This document shows positions 8,614-18,120 of a stretch of 62,583 nucleotides of DNA, one piece after another. Origin of the DNA: Cesiribacteraceae bacterium YIM B00369. Lineage in GTDB: Bacteria > Bacteroidota > Bacteroidia > Cytophagales > Cyclobacteriaceae. Positions within the stretch are counted from its first letter, which is position 1, and every line of letters starts with the position of its first letter. A program made the translations under genes and the position numbers. The stretch is taken from positions 1 to 62,583 of the forward strand of contig JAFMYY010000029.1 in NCBI GenBank assembly GCA_017948555.1, read 5' to 3'. The notes beneath the pieces are model-generated. The model had not been told where the DNA came from. It saw only the letters and a list, made by a program, of their open reading frames with translations, and did no database searches.

Positions 8614-9594
8614 ATGGAAAAGGTAAACTGGGGAATTATAGGATGCGGCGATGTTGCCGAAGTTAAAAGCGGCCCGGCTTTCTACAAAACAGAAAACTCA
8701 GCCCTTATTGCAGTTATGCGCCGGAACGGGGACAAAGCCAGAGATTTTGCCACCAGGCACGGGGTTCCTTACTGGTATAATAGCAGGGAGCAACTATTGA
8801 ACCACCCCGGTATTAACGCAATTTATGTAGCCACCCCACCTTCCACTCACCTGCCTTATGCCCTGGAAGCGCTTGAGGCAGGCAAAAATGTGTATCTGGA
8901 AAAACCGGTAGCCATCTCCGGAAAAGAGGCAGCCATACTTAGCAAAGCAGTGGAGAAAAGTGGCCGCAAGCTTACCGTTGCCCACTACCGCAGGTTGCTT
9001 CCTGCCTTTATAAAAGTAAAAGAGCTGCTCGATGCCGGAGCCATAGGACAGGTAAGGTTTGCCGACATACAAATCCTTCAACCTCAGAAAAGCACTTTGA
9101 TAGCCCGGAGTGAAGAAAACTGGAGGGTAAACCCTGCCGTTTCCGGGGGCGGCTATTTCCATGATCTGGCACCACACCAGCTCGATCTGATGTGCTGGTT
9201 CTTTGGTCCTCCTGATAATGCCAGCGGTTTTTCAACTGTTCAGGCAGCAGAAGCAGGCAATGCTGCCGACGATATCGTAAATGGCATTATCAGTTTCCGG
9301 AGCGGTGTTCAGTTCAGGGGAATCTGGACTTTTACAATCGCAGAGCAGGATCAAAAAGACCAGTGCGTAATTTATGGCAGCAAAGGCAGCATCCGCTTTT
9401 CTTTCTTTGGAGAAGAGGTTGAAGTGAAGCGGGAAGGTAAAACGGAAGTATTCCATTTTCAGAACCCAACTCATGTACAGCAGCCAATGATTGAGGCAAC
9501 CGTCAACTATTTCCTGAGGAAGGGTCCTAATCCCTGCTCTGCAGAAGAAGGACTGACAGTAATGGAGCTGATGGATGCCTTTTGTAAAAAGTAA
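8614..9594 (+). CDS. Gfo/Idh/MocA-family NAD(P)-dependent oxidoreductase
   Basis: The product (326 aa from this start) has the Rossmann motif WGIIGCGDVAE at its N terminus, the family signature YLEKPVA around residue 110, and a C-terminal sugar-binding alpha/beta domain with GGGYFHDLAPHQLDLM, where histidines usually line the active site. Such enzymes oxidise or epimerise sugars and inositols. The reading frame runs back to a TTG at 8569, but the ATG at 8614, preceded by AAAGAGGAAATTA and placing the dinucleotide motif at residue 6, is the best start. Substrate cannot be read from sequence. It is monocistronic, 170 bp after the Crp/Fnr gene. Confidence 0.88.
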   Translation: MEKVNWGIIGCGDVAEVKSGPAFYKTENSALIAVMRRNGDKARDFATRHGVPYWYNSREQLLNHPGINAIYVATPPSTHLPYALEALEAGKNVYLEKPVAISGKEAAILSKAVEKSGRKLTVAHYRRLLPAFIKVKELLDAGAIGQVRFADIQILQPQKSTLIARSEENWRVNPAVSGGGYFHDLAPHQLDLMCWFFGPPDNASGFSTVQAAEAGNAADDIVNGIISFRSGVQFRGIWTFTIAEQDQKDQCVIYGSKGSIRFSFFGEEVEVKREGKTEVFHFQNPTHVQQPMIEATVNYFLRKGPNPCSAEEGLTVMELMDAFCKK

Positions 9595-9719
9595 AAAACA
9601 GTCCTGTTTTTTACAGCATCTAAATAATAAGAACAATCTGATGCTTTCCGCCAAAATTGCTTTTTTAATCTGCCTGTTATCAGGAAATTAAAACAGATAC
9701 AGAAAAAGGAGTATCTGGG

Positions 9720-9757
9720 AAAAAAAATTCCGGCCTCTTTACTTAAAGAAACCGGAA
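9720..9757 (-). terminator. Terminator of the SDR gene at 9824-10825
   Basis: TTCCGG (9728-9733) pairs with CCGGAA (9752-9757), with extra CTTT/AAAG pairing inside. On the minus strand a run of seven or more T follows the stem. Confidence 0.65.
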
Positions 9758-9823
9758 GCATATTCTGTTAAAGCCTGTTAAGCTTTTTTTCCTGTTTGCC
9801 AGGTCCGGCCAGATATTATATCA

Positions 9824-10825
9824 TCAGCTTTTACGGTTACCCAGCATAATGGCTGCTGCACCTGCCGCTGCCACTACTGCTCCTGTAATCAGTGGCCGCA
9901 TCGCTGCCCGCGTATAGAAGCTTTTTTTCATTACATGTCCTTCATAATTACCATAAAGCTGTCCTCCCTCCTTATGCTCATGCAGGGCTCCGTCCTTATC
10001 CCTTGCAGGTTTGTCTTTTAGCTGCTGCTTCACCATCATTTTTTCGCTAACCCAGTCCATTAAAGCGGGAGCGTATTTCTGGGTTTTGCTCATTACCATG
10101 CCGCCGCTGCCTACGAATAGATCGCGCACAGGGTGGGTGGCAGCATGCAGAATGGCATTAGCCACTTCTTCAGGAGCATAAACCGGGGCAGGAACAGTCA
10201 GTTCGTTTTCGGTATAGTTTTTTGCGTGCAGGGTGTAGGGGGTATTGATTCCGGATGGCTTGATAAGAGTTACCGAAACACCGGAATCCTCCTCTTCCAG
10301 TTCCACCCGAATAGCATCGGTAAACCCTTTTACAGCATGTTTAGAAGATGAGTACATTCCCTGAAGCGGGATTGAAAGGTCAGACAAAACACTTCCAATG
10401 TTAATAATAGCACCTCCTTTGTTTCCGAGGTGCTTTGCCGCAACCAGAGAACCATAAACAACTCCCCAGAAATTAGTATCAAAAAGCCGCTTATTATCTT
10501 CATCGCTTACCTCATCGAGCCTGCCATAAATAGAAACGCCGGCATTATTTACCCATGTATCAAAGCGGCCAAATTCCTCAATTGCCGCATCTGCAATTTT
10601 CTGCACATCCTCCTTTTTACCCACATCAGCAACCACATAAATTGCTTTGCTTCCTTTGGTTGTTATAGTTTGCACAAGCTCATCAAGCGCTTCTTTATTA
10701 CGTGATGCAAGAACAAGTTTTGCGCCTTTTTCAGCCGCAGCCAGGGCAGTCGCCAGGCCGATACCACTTGAGGCTCCTGTTATTACCAGTACCTGATCGT
10801 GGAGGGGTTTTAAAGAAATAGCCAT
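9824..10825 (-). CDS. Short-chain dehydrogenase/reductase with C-terminal membrane tail
   Basis: The 333-aa protein has a classical SDR Rossmann fold: ITGASSGIGLATA (about 15-27), NNAGVS, and the catalytic YSSSKHAVKGF with the Y-x-x-x-K pair. A C-terminal extension past residue 250 ends in an Ala/Gly-rich hydrophobic helix (AAMRPLITGAVVAAAGAAA) and NRKS, so the enzyme is probably tail-anchored to the inner membrane. Substrate is unknown. An Fnr-like palindrome (10917-10928) lies 92 bp upstream with a weak -7-like TAACTTCC 33 bp away. It ends in an intrinsic terminator shared by no neighbour. Confidence 0.88.
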   Translation of the reverse strand: MAISLKPLHDQVLVITGASSGIGLATALAAAEKGAKLVLASRNKEALDELVQTITTKGSKAIYVVADVGKKEDVQKIADAAIEEFGRFDTWVNNAGVSIYGRLDEVSDEDNKRLFDTNFWGVVYGSLVAAKHLGNKGGAIINIGSVLSDLSIPLQGMYSSSKHAVKGFTDAIRVELEEEDSGVSVTLIKPSGINTPYTLHAKNYTENELTVPAPVYAPEEVANAILHAATHPVRDLFVGSGGMVMSKTQKYAPALMDWVSEKMMVKQQLKDKPARDKDGALHEHKEGGQLYGNYEGHVMKKSFYTRAAMRPLITGAVVAAAGAAAIMLGNRKS

Positions 10826-11227
10826 TACTAAAAATATTTATATTTAAAAAAATCAAATTAATTAATGTTATCACTTTATCCTTACGGAAGTTATATTAAA
10901 TTGATACACTACTGACTGATATCCATCAAATTAAGTAGCCGGATTATCTGCTTCCGCATAATCACTTTGCCACTCCGTATCTGTATTGCCACAGGTTTGC
11001 CCCTTTGCCCGGCAGAAAGTATAAAGTTCAGTTAAAAATTAAGTCCGGGCAGTAAAAAGTATTTCTAACTCATTAACAGTTCCTGCTTTAACAAAACAGC
11101 ATTTTTGAAGAGACTCAAAAACTTTTGTTTAATTTTTATTTATTTTTTTAAAACAATTTAAGCGCACAACCTGCTTAACCCTTAATTAAGAAAATAATTA
11201 TTACAAAAAAATTAAACACTTATTACA
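10826..11227. other. Divergent intergenic region between SDR and FAS1 genes
   Basis: This 402-bp AT-rich stretch has no supportable gene. It contains one Fnr-like palindrome (10917-10928). I found no consensus -7 box for the FAS1 gene. Confidence 0.5.
10917..10928. promoter_or_regulatory. Fnr-like operator, TGAT-ATCC-ATCA
   Basis: The site reads CTGATATCCATCAA, nine of ten bases of the FNR consensus TTGAT-N4-ATCAA. On the minus strand a weak -7 sequence, TAACTTCC (10886-10893), is centred 33 bp away, the same spacing as at the NnrS-like and RIC-like promoters. Confidence 0.45.
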
Positions 11228-13024
11228 ATGAGAAAGGAAAATTTTTTCACCCGAATTCCCCGGAATCTCAGATTACTGAGTATGATGCTCCTGCTTTCTT
11301 TCAGTATTGTTGCCTGTAACGATGACACTGATGAAACACCGCCTGTGGAAACCAGGAACCTGGCTATGGTTGCTGAGAGCAGAAATGACCTCAATCTTTT
11401 TATTGCCGCAGCAGAACAGGCAGGTTTAACATCTGCTCTTGAAAATGAAAACAGTGAACTAACCGTATTTGCCCCGAACAACCAGGCTTTTGAAGCTTAC
11501 TTAAGCGCAGCCGGAATTGATCTGGCCGATATATCACAGGCAGATCTTCAGGAAGTTTTACGGTACCATATTGTGCAGGGCAGGCAACGATCCGGCAACC
11601 TCAGTACCGGAAATATCAACAGCCTGAATGGCAGCCCTATTGCTGTGGCAGTTAACGGAGGTGTAACTTTAAACGGCTCTGCCAGCGTAGTTACTGCAGA
11701 CCTTGAAGCAAGCAATGGCGTTATTCATATTATTAATGAGGTGCTGACGGAAGCAGAACCGGAAGCTCCGGTTATTGCTGCCTTATTAGAACAGGAAAGC
11801 GACCTGAGCATTTTAATGAGTATCCTCAGCCGTCCGCAATTTTCTTCCATTGCTACAGCCGCAGCTGATCCTGAAAGCATGCTTACTGTGTTTGCACCTA
11901 CGAATACCTATTTTGAACAGTTACTTAACCAGCTGGGAAAAAGCTCTGTAGATGAGTTGCCCCAGGAGGTGCTTACTCAGATCGTGTCTTACCACATCCT
12001 GGGCCAGGCCGTTTCCTCTGCAGAGCTGGAGAGCGGTATGTTTACCACTTTGCTGGAGGAAGACCTGACCATTGCAGTTGGTGACGGGGTTACTGTAAAC
12101 AACATTGCAGTTACTGAAGCTGACCTTGAAGCAAGCAACGGCTGGGTTCATAAAATTGAAGGTGTGCTGCTCCCTGCCGAAGCCAGAGCGGTAAACGGTA
12201 CCGTTGCAGGCATTGCCTATTTTGATGCTGATTTCACCACCCTGGTTGCTGCACTGCGGGAGGCTGAGCTCCTAAATGTTTTACTGGAAGATGGTCCATA
12301 TACTGTATTTGCCCCTACCAATGCAGCTTTTGAAGCGGCTGGTATTACTGACCTTTCGGATTACACACAGGAAGAACTGCAGAATATTTTACTTTACCAT
12401 GTAACAGCCGGCAATATTACCTCAGCTGAGCTCGAAGCTGGTGCCGTAACTACTGCTTCCGAAGAAGAATTTTATTTAAGTATGAATAACAATGGGGTTT
12501 ATATAAATGGCAACACCATGGTAAGCATGACAGATCTGGAAGCAGACAATGGAGTTGTACATGTGCTGAATGGCGTTTTAATGCCTCCTGCAAACAATCT
12601 GGCCCAAATTGTAATAAACAGGACCGAAGCCGAAAACCCTGAATTTACCTTGCTGCTCAGAGCGATTCTTAGAGCAGAATTAGCTACCACCTTAGCCGGC
12701 GAAGGCCCTTATACAGTTTTTGCACCAACAGATGCTGCTTTTGAAGCTGCCGGATTTGATGCTGAAGCTATTGACGCCGCCTCACCTGAGGCACTGACAA
12801 ACATATTGCTGTACCACGTAATACCTGCCAGGGTCTTCTCAACTGACCTTACCACCGGCAATGTAAGCGCAGCAAATGATGGTACTATAATGGTTGATAC
12901 AGAAAGTCTCTCACTAACAGATGAGCAGGATAATACTGCAAATTTAAATGCAGATATGCTGAATATACTGGCCACAAACGGGGTCATACATGTTATTGAT
13001 GCCGTACTCCTTCCATCAGAGTAA
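11228..13024 (+). CDS. Lipoprotein with four fasciclin (FAS1) domains
   Basis: The 598-aa protein begins with an SPII signal (MLLLSFSIVAC, lipidated C30), followed by an acidic linker. Four tandem FAS1 domains start near residues 45, 180, 325 and 460. Each shows the H1/H2 hallmarks: LTVFAPNNQAF, LTVFAPTNTYF, YTVFAPTNAAF and YTVFAPTDAAF, then YHI/YHV and NGVIHxIxxVL. FAS1 domains mediate adhesion in surface proteins, so this is likely an envelope-anchored adhesion or matrix protein. The start matches the signal peptide. A perfect hairpin terminator follows directly. No pathway link to neighbours is visible. Confidence 0.93.
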   Translation: MRKENFFTRIPRNLRLLSMMLLLSFSIVACNDDTDETPPVETRNLAMVAESRNDLNLFIAAAEQAGLTSALENENSELTVFAPNNQAFEAYLSAAGIDLADISQADLQEVLRYHIVQGRQRSGNLSTGNINSLNGSPIAVAVNGGVTLNGSASVVTADLEASNGVIHIINEVLTEAEPEAPVIAALLEQESDLSILMSILSRPQFSSIATAAADPESMLTVFAPTNTYFEQLLNQLGKSSVDELPQEVLTQIVSYHILGQAVSSAELESGMFTTLLEEDLTIAVGDGVTVNNIAVTEADLEASNGWVHKIEGVLLPAEARAVNGTVAGIAYFDADFTTLVAALREAELLNVLLEDGPYTVFAPTNAAFEAAGITDLSDYTQEELQNILLYHVTAGNITSAELEAGAVTTASEEEFYLSMNNNGVYINGNTMVSMTDLEADNGVVHVLNGVLMPPANNLAQIVINRTEAENPEFTLLLRAILRAELATTLAGEGPYTVFAPTDAAFEAAGFDAEAIDAASPEALTNILLYHVIPARVFSTDLTTGNVSAANDGTIMVDTESLSLTDEQDNTANLNADMLNILATNGVIHVIDAVLLPSE

Positions 13025-13043
13025 TGGCACAATGCCGGAATAA

Positions 13044-13080
13044 TAAAAAAACTGCCATGGCTTCCGTGGCAGTTTTTTTT
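13044..13080. terminator. Bidirectional terminator after the FAS1 gene
   Basis: AAAACTGCCA pairs with TGGCAGTTTT around a short loop, followed by eight T on the plus strand and flanked by A-rich sequence for the convergent minus-strand gene. Confidence 0.8.
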
Positions 13081-13101
13081 AACTTCAGAATGAAGGAAGG
13101 A

Positions 13102-13554
13102 TCAGTATTTTACAGCTTCCATTTCATCAGCTTTTCTATCTTTGTCTTTCACTTTCTGATCCGGATTTGCAAACAACTGATTGTCGCGGGTATTTTTCTG
13201 CACAGTAATTGCGCCAAACATACTCAGTAAAAAGGCAAAGGCATAAAACCCTTTTTCACTTGGCAGCAGCTCTGCATTCCATAAACCAACCGTTAAAAGT
13301 AAAATGCATAAAACAGTGGAAAACCAGCTGATACCATAGTATATATCAGTAACGGGAATATCCTCCAGGCGATCCCTTACACATTTTTGTACCGATACTG
13401 CCGAAAAAAGTCCGTACATAAGCACAGTAAAGTAGTAACCTTTTTCATTCAGGAGCATATCGGAATTCCAAAGTCCTGCAATGTAACCTGAAATGCCGGT
13501 TAAAAGAGCAATCCAGGAGGCTGCAATAAATGCAATAGTGGGTTTCTGATTCAT
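13102..13554 (-). CDS. YiaA/YiaB-family inner-membrane protein
   Basis: The 150-aa protein has four predicted membrane helices arranged as two copies of one unit: ...[31 protein letters not shown] and [31 protein letters not shown]. This LWNAxLxxxEKGFY pattern is that of the YiaA/YiaB domain found in E. coli YiaA and YiaB. The biochemical role is unknown in the family. A charged C-terminal tail should face the cytoplasm. Only the shared terminator links it to the FAS1 gene. Confidence 0.88.
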   Translation of the reverse strand: MNQKPTIAFIAASWIALLTGISGYIAGLWNSDMLLNEKGYYFTVLMYGLFSAVSVQKCVRDRLEDIPVTDIYYGISWFSTVLCILLLTVGLWNAELLPSEKGFYAFAFLLSMFGAITVQKNTRDNQLFANPDQKVKDKDRKADEMEAVKY

Positions 13555-13774
13555 TTCTTTTGATTGGTTGAGTTTTATTCACTGCTATGTTTTCACAACA
13601 TCAGTCATAGCAGCAAATCGATTCAATATATAAAAAAAACAGTAAAGAGAAATCCTGCACTTCCGGTCAGCCTGTAAGGTTCTGCAAAGAACTGAAATAA
13701 TATCCTCTGAACAAATAATTAATACCTCAGATAAACTGGATCAGTTATCCTTATATGGGCATAAAAATGCTTTC

Positions 13775-15181
13775 CTACCTCTTAAATAAAATCCGGGATG
13801 TATAAAAATGAATGCCTTCCCGGATTTGAAGCAGGTAAACTCCTGAAAGGGCTGGCTGAGGCCTGACAGGTATTTGATGAGTGAAAGAAGATACATTTTC
13901 CTCATAGACCAGCCTGCCATCAGCAGCAAAAATTTTAATATTTACTTTCCTGCCATCCATTAACGGGGTACCTATATAAAAGTAACCATCGGCAACAGGA
14001 TTAGGAAATACCGGAACAGTACGTTCCTGTAAATCGCTAAACCCGTTTATATAGCCGGAAGAGCGCAAATAAACGGCCTTGTTCCTGGATGGCCCTGTCC
14101 CGTTTTCGGATGAATATATATAAGCTGAAGCTATTAGGTGAAATCTCCTGATGGCCGTTGACGGGGAAACAAAAGACAAGCTGACTGTTACCGATCCTTT
14201 GCCTCCAATGCTGTCAGAGGGTGTAATTTCCGGATGCTGCAGCAGAAAGCTTCCCGCCAGCCGGAGCACAACAGTATCTTCAGGATTGGCAGCAACAGCA
14301 GTAATAGTTGTTTCCCAGGGATTCTCCGCTTCCATCAGAATTTCACCTCTGGCAGCAGGAAAAATAAGCTCCGGATCCTCCACCGGGGCGGCCCGGACAA
14401 TAATCTGATAGTCCAGAACACTGCTTCCCACCTGAAAATTACCTCCTTCTGTTTTACGCCATTCCTTAAACTCAATGGCTACATTATACTCCCCGGCCCT
14501 TACAGGCGCATCCCATACCAGGTCTCCGCTTACAGGGTCTATGGTAAAGTAAGCATTTCCTCCTGCTTCACTGCCACCCTCCCCGCTAAAAGTTTCATTG
14601 GGGTAAGTAAAGCCTGCCACAGGTACTCCTTCCCCCTGTTTTGGAGGCACTAAATGGTAGCTTATACTGTCCCCATCCGGATCTGTAGCCTGAGGGTTAT
14701 AATGGTAGGTCTGATTTAAGTAAGCAATATGAACAGGGTCTTTCAGAATCCGGACACCTGAGTTCTGATAAAGATTATCCACAATAATATTAGCCTCAAT
14801 ATAAAAAGGCATAACGCCTGAATTCTCCATATTCAGGACTCCTGAATTGCGGTTCACTTCAAAATACCTGACAAGGTAATTTCCACCTGAAGTATAGGTG
14901 TGGTAAAATTCCAGTTCATATTTCATTGTGCCTCCTCCTATAGGAGTTCCTTCTTCTGATCCATCCGCATAAATGGGTTCAGACTGACCATCGCCGAATT
15001 CAATTGATGCGCTACTTCCAAATGGCATTGTGGGACTTTCATCTGTATAGCCTGTCAGAATGATTTTATAAGTTAATCCTGTTAAGTGTTCGAAGGTAAT
15101 CTTTCCACCCTTGATGTGGGTTGCATGGGCTGCGGTAACGGAAAAGAGCAGACCAAGGGAAATAAAAAATACAGCTTTCAT
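13775..15181 (-). CDS. T9SS-secreted surface protein with C-terminal sorting domain
   Basis: The 468-aa protein has a Sec signal peptide (about residues 1-20, ending AHA) and an N-terminal module starting THIKGGKITFEHL...KIILTGYTDE...FGDGQ, which recurs in large Bacteroidota gliding and surface proteins. A middle Ig/cadherin-like part contains DPDGDSISYHL and SGDLVWDAP. The end (VFPNPVADGYFYIGTP...GVYLLQIREG...SRILFKR) is a type A T9SS sorting domain, so it should cross the outer membrane and be attached or released. No catalytic motif is seen; adhesion or gliding-related function is inferred. It is upstream of GH43 only across a terminator on the opposite side. Confidence 0.8.
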   Translation of the reverse strand: MKAVFFISLGLLFSVTAAHATHIKGGKITFEHLTGLTYKIILTGYTDESPTMPFGSSASIEFGDGQSEPIYADGSEEGTPIGGGTMKYELEFYHTYTSGGNYLVRYFEVNRNSGVLNMENSGVMPFYIEANIIVDNLYQNSGVRILKDPVHIAYLNQTYHYNPQATDPDGDSISYHLVPPKQGEGVPVAGFTYPNETFSGEGGSEAGGNAYFTIDPVSGDLVWDAPVRAGEYNVAIEFKEWRKTEGGNFQVGSSVLDYQIIVRAAPVEDPELIFPAARGEILMEAENPWETTITAVAANPEDTVVLRLAGSFLLQHPEITPSDSIGGKGSVTVSLSFVSPSTAIRRFHLIASAYIYSSENGTGPSRNKAVYLRSSGYINGFSDLQERTVPVFPNPVADGYFYIGTPLMDGRKVNIKIFAADGRLVYEENVSSFTHQIPVRPQPALSGVYLLQIREGIHFYTSRILFKR

Positions 15182-15340
15182 AAAATTGGCCTTAAGAAGT
15201 TGGCATTCAGTTCATCCTGAAAAAAAAATTTATTATGCTCAAGGTATCATTTTTTATCAGTAAAAACAACATGAATAATGTTAGCTATAAATTATTTTAT
15301 TTGCTCCGGCTCCTGCTTCACATCCGGTATACACAACCTG

Positions 15341-15399
15341 TTGTAATAAAAATACCTGCAGCCCATCCACCTCTTCAGGGTATAAGTGCTGCAGGTATT
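15341..15399 (-). terminator. Terminator of the GH43 gene
   Basis: A perfect 12-bp stem, AATACCTGCAGC (15351-15362) with GCTGCAGGTATT (15388-15399). On the minus strand it is followed by TTTTATTAC. It lies just after the GH43 stop. Confidence 0.75.
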
Positions 15400-15420
15400 A
15401 AAACTCACCTTTTTACTTAA

Positions 15421-17541
15421 TCATTCACCCACTGTTTCCCATGCAAAGCAGCTCCCATCTCTCCTGTCAGGAGTGGTACCTGGTGAATCGGCAGAGGTCA
15501 GGCTTCTCTGGTTTGGATCTGCAAACAAATATTTATGGGTTTCCAGAGACATCAGCATAAGGTCGTTCTTCAGCATGTCCTGCCACTGGAAAAGGGAAGC
15601 TTCGCCCCTTTCTTCCTCTTCAATCCGCACCCCGGCCATATTGCCATTAGCTTTTACCACTACAAAACCGCCGTCGGCGGCAGACTGCAGTGCCACCCTT
15701 CCGTTACCGCGGTCCAATATCCTGAAATGGGAAGCAGCCCCTTCCGCAAACGGGCTGTTTACCGGCACAGGCCGTACAAAACCTTTCCAGTTTACCAGAA
15801 TGGTACTATCGGCCAGGCTGGTAAGGGTTATCAGCTTTCCGTCAGGAATGGGCCTTGTTAATCCTTTTGCCCTTGGCTCATCCATTACAAAACTATTAAA
15901 ATCGGCGCGCCCGCCTTCACTGCCCTCCTCATTAAAATTGAACAAAGCATAGCGGATTCCCTGGAAAGTACGCAGCTGGTAGGGCATAATAATGGTATCG
16001 CCAATAGGTTTGAAGTCAGTACCATCGGTGCTGTAACTGAAGCGGCCTTTATCGGTATCGAAATTACAATAAGCACGCAGCCACACTTTAGTGGTATTAA
16101 TATCTTCCTTAACTAAATTACCTGTTTGCTGATCGAAGTGGCGAAGCTCTAAAGTTTTCCCCTCCTTTTTTACACCCGTCCAGGCGTAAGGAAGGTTGAG
16201 CAGTGCCAGGCCGGCTACATCACCATCCTTCAAACCTTTGGCATCGAGCTCAACAGTAGCCGAAGACTCCGGCCCCATGGCACGTTGTGTTAATGTATTA
16301 CGGGCACTCCAGAAGTCTTTAGCCGGAAGGGATTTCAGCCGCAGATATCCTTTACGTTCCTTCAAAGACCATTTTGATTCTTCCGGTACATGGTTCCACT
16401 GCCAAACCGGTTTAAGCTCCCTGCCGGAGAAGTCATCCGATCTTTCGAATGTTGCTTTTGGCTGGGAGCTAAAGCCGGTGTTAGGTTTTATCCAGGTGCG
16501 GGGCGAGCGGGTAAGGTTTCCTTCCAGCCCGAAATAAGGCCATCCATCCTTCCAGGTAACAGGCGAGAGGCAGGTTACTCTTCCTACTGAGTTGTAATCC
16601 ATCATAGACCATCCCCACCATTCGCCGGTTTGGGTCTGAACAATCCCGCCCTGGTGCATTGGAATACAGCCAACATAATTTTCCTGAGGAGCATCCATAT
16701 TGTAGGGAGGTCCGTTGCGGGTATCCTTCAGCCGCCAGCCTGTGCCTATGCCCAGGCTTTCTTCGGCACTCATTACATTAATTTCGTATGGTCCGGTGGG
16801 CTTATCGGCTCTCAGGCACACCTGGTAGCAGACAGGGTCGTAATTGGTGTTGGTAATATAGTATTTGCCATCAATTTTATAAAAGTGACAGCCTTCGCCT
16901 GCGCCGCTTCCTTTTTCAACAATAATTTTTTCAGTACCTTCCACCATATCGGTGAGGTCTTCATTCAGTTCCGCCAGATGCAGATCCTCATAGCCCCAAA
17001 CCACGTAAACCTTTCCATCGTCATCAAAAAGAACAGAGAGGTCGTGGAAGGACTTTTTCATTTTAGTATGTTTCCATGGGCCTTTGGGGTCAGTAGCTGT
17101 ATACAATTGTGTACCTTCACCATTTACATTGGTAAAAATATAAAAGGTGCCGTTATGGTAACGGAAAGATGGAGCCCAGATTCCCTGCCCGTAAATATCT
17201 TTCCCGTCCTGCAGACGAAAGCGCGGCCCGAAATCGAGCCTGTCTACCGCATAGCTCATCAGCTCCCAGTTCACCAAATCTTTTGAATGCAAAACCGGCA
17301 GGCCGGGCATAGCATGCATGGTGGTGCCGGTAAGGTAGTAATCATCCCCCACCCTTATCAGGTCAGGGTCAGAAAACTCATCATAAAACAGTGGATTAGT
17401 AAAAGTGCCGTTCCCGTTATCTGATACCCAGGTGGCAGATTGCTGCTGAGCACTTTTATTCTTCTGAGCATATAATCCGGAGGAAAAACCCATAAAGAAA
17501 ACCATCAGTACAATCCCTGCAAAAAAAGTATTCCTGATCAT
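15421..17541 (-). CDS. Glycoside hydrolase family 43 (beta-xylosidase/arabinofuranosidase-like)
   Basis: The 706-aa protein has a Sec signal (about 1-25, ending LYAQ), a five-bladed GH43 propeller and a C-terminal concanavalin-like domain (about 365-560) typical of beta-xylosidase-type GH43 members, plus a final beta-rich module (about 590-700). The expected carboxylates are visible: base D58 in FSDPDLIRVGDDYYL, pKa modulator D167 in HDLSVLFDDDG, and acid E216 in GAGEGCHFYKIDGKYYIT. It should release xylose or arabinose from plant polysaccharide in the periplasm or outside. Exact substrate is not readable. A consensus promoter (17567-17574) and a strong terminator make it monocistronic. Confidence 0.9.
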   Translation of the reverse strand: MIRNTFFAGIVLMVFFMGFSSGLYAQKNKSAQQQSATWVSDNGNGTFTNPLFYDEFSDPDLIRVGDDYYLTGTTMHAMPGLPVLHSKDLVNWELMSYAVDRLDFGPRFRLQDGKDIYGQGIWAPSFRYHNGTFYIFTNVNGEGTQLYTATDPKGPWKHTKMKKSFHDLSVLFDDDGKVYVVWGYEDLHLAELNEDLTDMVEGTEKIIVEKGSGAGEGCHFYKIDGKYYITNTNYDPVCYQVCLRADKPTGPYEINVMSAEESLGIGTGWRLKDTRNGPPYNMDAPQENYVGCIPMHQGGIVQTQTGEWWGWSMMDYNSVGRVTCLSPVTWKDGWPYFGLEGNLTRSPRTWIKPNTGFSSQPKATFERSDDFSGRELKPVWQWNHVPEESKWSLKERKGYLRLKSLPAKDFWSARNTLTQRAMGPESSATVELDAKGLKDGDVAGLALLNLPYAWTGVKKEGKTLELRHFDQQTGNLVKEDINTTKVWLRAYCNFDTDKGRFSYSTDGTDFKPIGDTIIMPYQLRTFQGIRYALFNFNEEGSEGGRADFNSFVMDEPRAKGLTRPIPDGKLITLTSLADSTILVNWKGFVRPVPVNSPFAEGAASHFRILDRGNGRVALQSAADGGFVVVKANGNMAGVRIEEEERGEASLFQWQDMLKNDLMLMSLETHKYLFADPNQRSLTSADSPGTTPDRRDGSCFAWETVGE

Positions 17542-17566
17542 GTGAATAATTAATTGTTTATTTTTT

Positions 17567-17597
17567 CAAACTTATAGGAATTCTGCACAGGTGGCAA
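17567..17597 (-). promoter_or_regulatory. Promoter of the GH43 gene
   Basis: The minus strand has TAAGTTTG (17567-17574), a perfect TAnnTTTG box, with TTG (17595-17597) at the -33 position after a 20-nt spacer. Transcription would start about 20 nt before the ATG. Confidence 0.6.
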
Positions 17598-17716
17598 CAA
17601 AAAGCTTATTTTATAACATTCTAAATTAGCGGCCCTGACTGAAAAAACGTAACCTTACCCCCTGCTAATCAGGTTAATATAACTGAAAACATTTAATTAA
17701 CCTAAACCTGAATATT

Positions 17717-17959
17717 ATGGAAGCGACCTGTAATAATTGTGACCACTGGGAAAATACCCAGGCTAAGCTGAATGCCACGCTGGATTCTACTAAAACTGAA
17801 GATTTTGGTGTATGTAATGAACTGTCGGACCACAATATGGATCCTGAATATATAATACCTGTTCTAAACCAGGGAAAGCCGGTAACTGAAAACGGCGACC
17901 GCTATGACTATATTACCGGAGCTAATTTCGGTTGTAATCATTTTGACGCAAGAATGTAG
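17717..17959 (+). CDS. Small four-cysteine protein, possible metal site
   Basis: The 80-aa acidic protein has no signal peptide. Its cysteines are C5 and C8 (CNNCDHW), C33 (FGVC) and C73 (FGCNHF), followed by H75. The CxxCxxW...GxC...T-GANFGCNHF layout looks like a small zinc or iron-sulfur fold, with a closing tyrosine- and glycine-rich segment. I do not recognise a named family. It is flanked upstream by the divergent GH43 gene and downstream by a strong convergent terminator, so it stands alone. Coding is supported by conserved-looking cysteine spacing, a clean start after ACCTAAACCTGAATATT and a following terminator. Confidence 0.7.
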   Translation: MEATCNNCDHWENTQAKLNATLDSTKTEDFGVCNELSDHNMDPEYIIPVLNQGKPVTENGDRYDYITGANFGCNHFDARM

Positions 17960-18013
17960 AGCACCTGCCTTCATAACAGAATAACATCAGTACAGAAAAA
18001 ATGTGGCTGAACT

Positions 18014-18058
18014 GAAAAAAAAGGGCCGCCGGTCATACAGACTGGCGGCCCTTCATAT
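18014..18058. terminator. Bidirectional terminator between the small cysteine protein and the NRPS
   Basis: AAGGGCCGCC (18021-18030) pairs perfectly with GGCGGCCCTT (18044-18053). A-rich sequence precedes it and CATATTTTCC follows, serving both convergent genes. Confidence 0.8.
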
Positions 18059-18120
18059 TTTCCTGAAAATTCCGGCTTCGCTTTTATTGGCAGCACACCC
18101 CACTCCGGCCTTTTCAGTTA

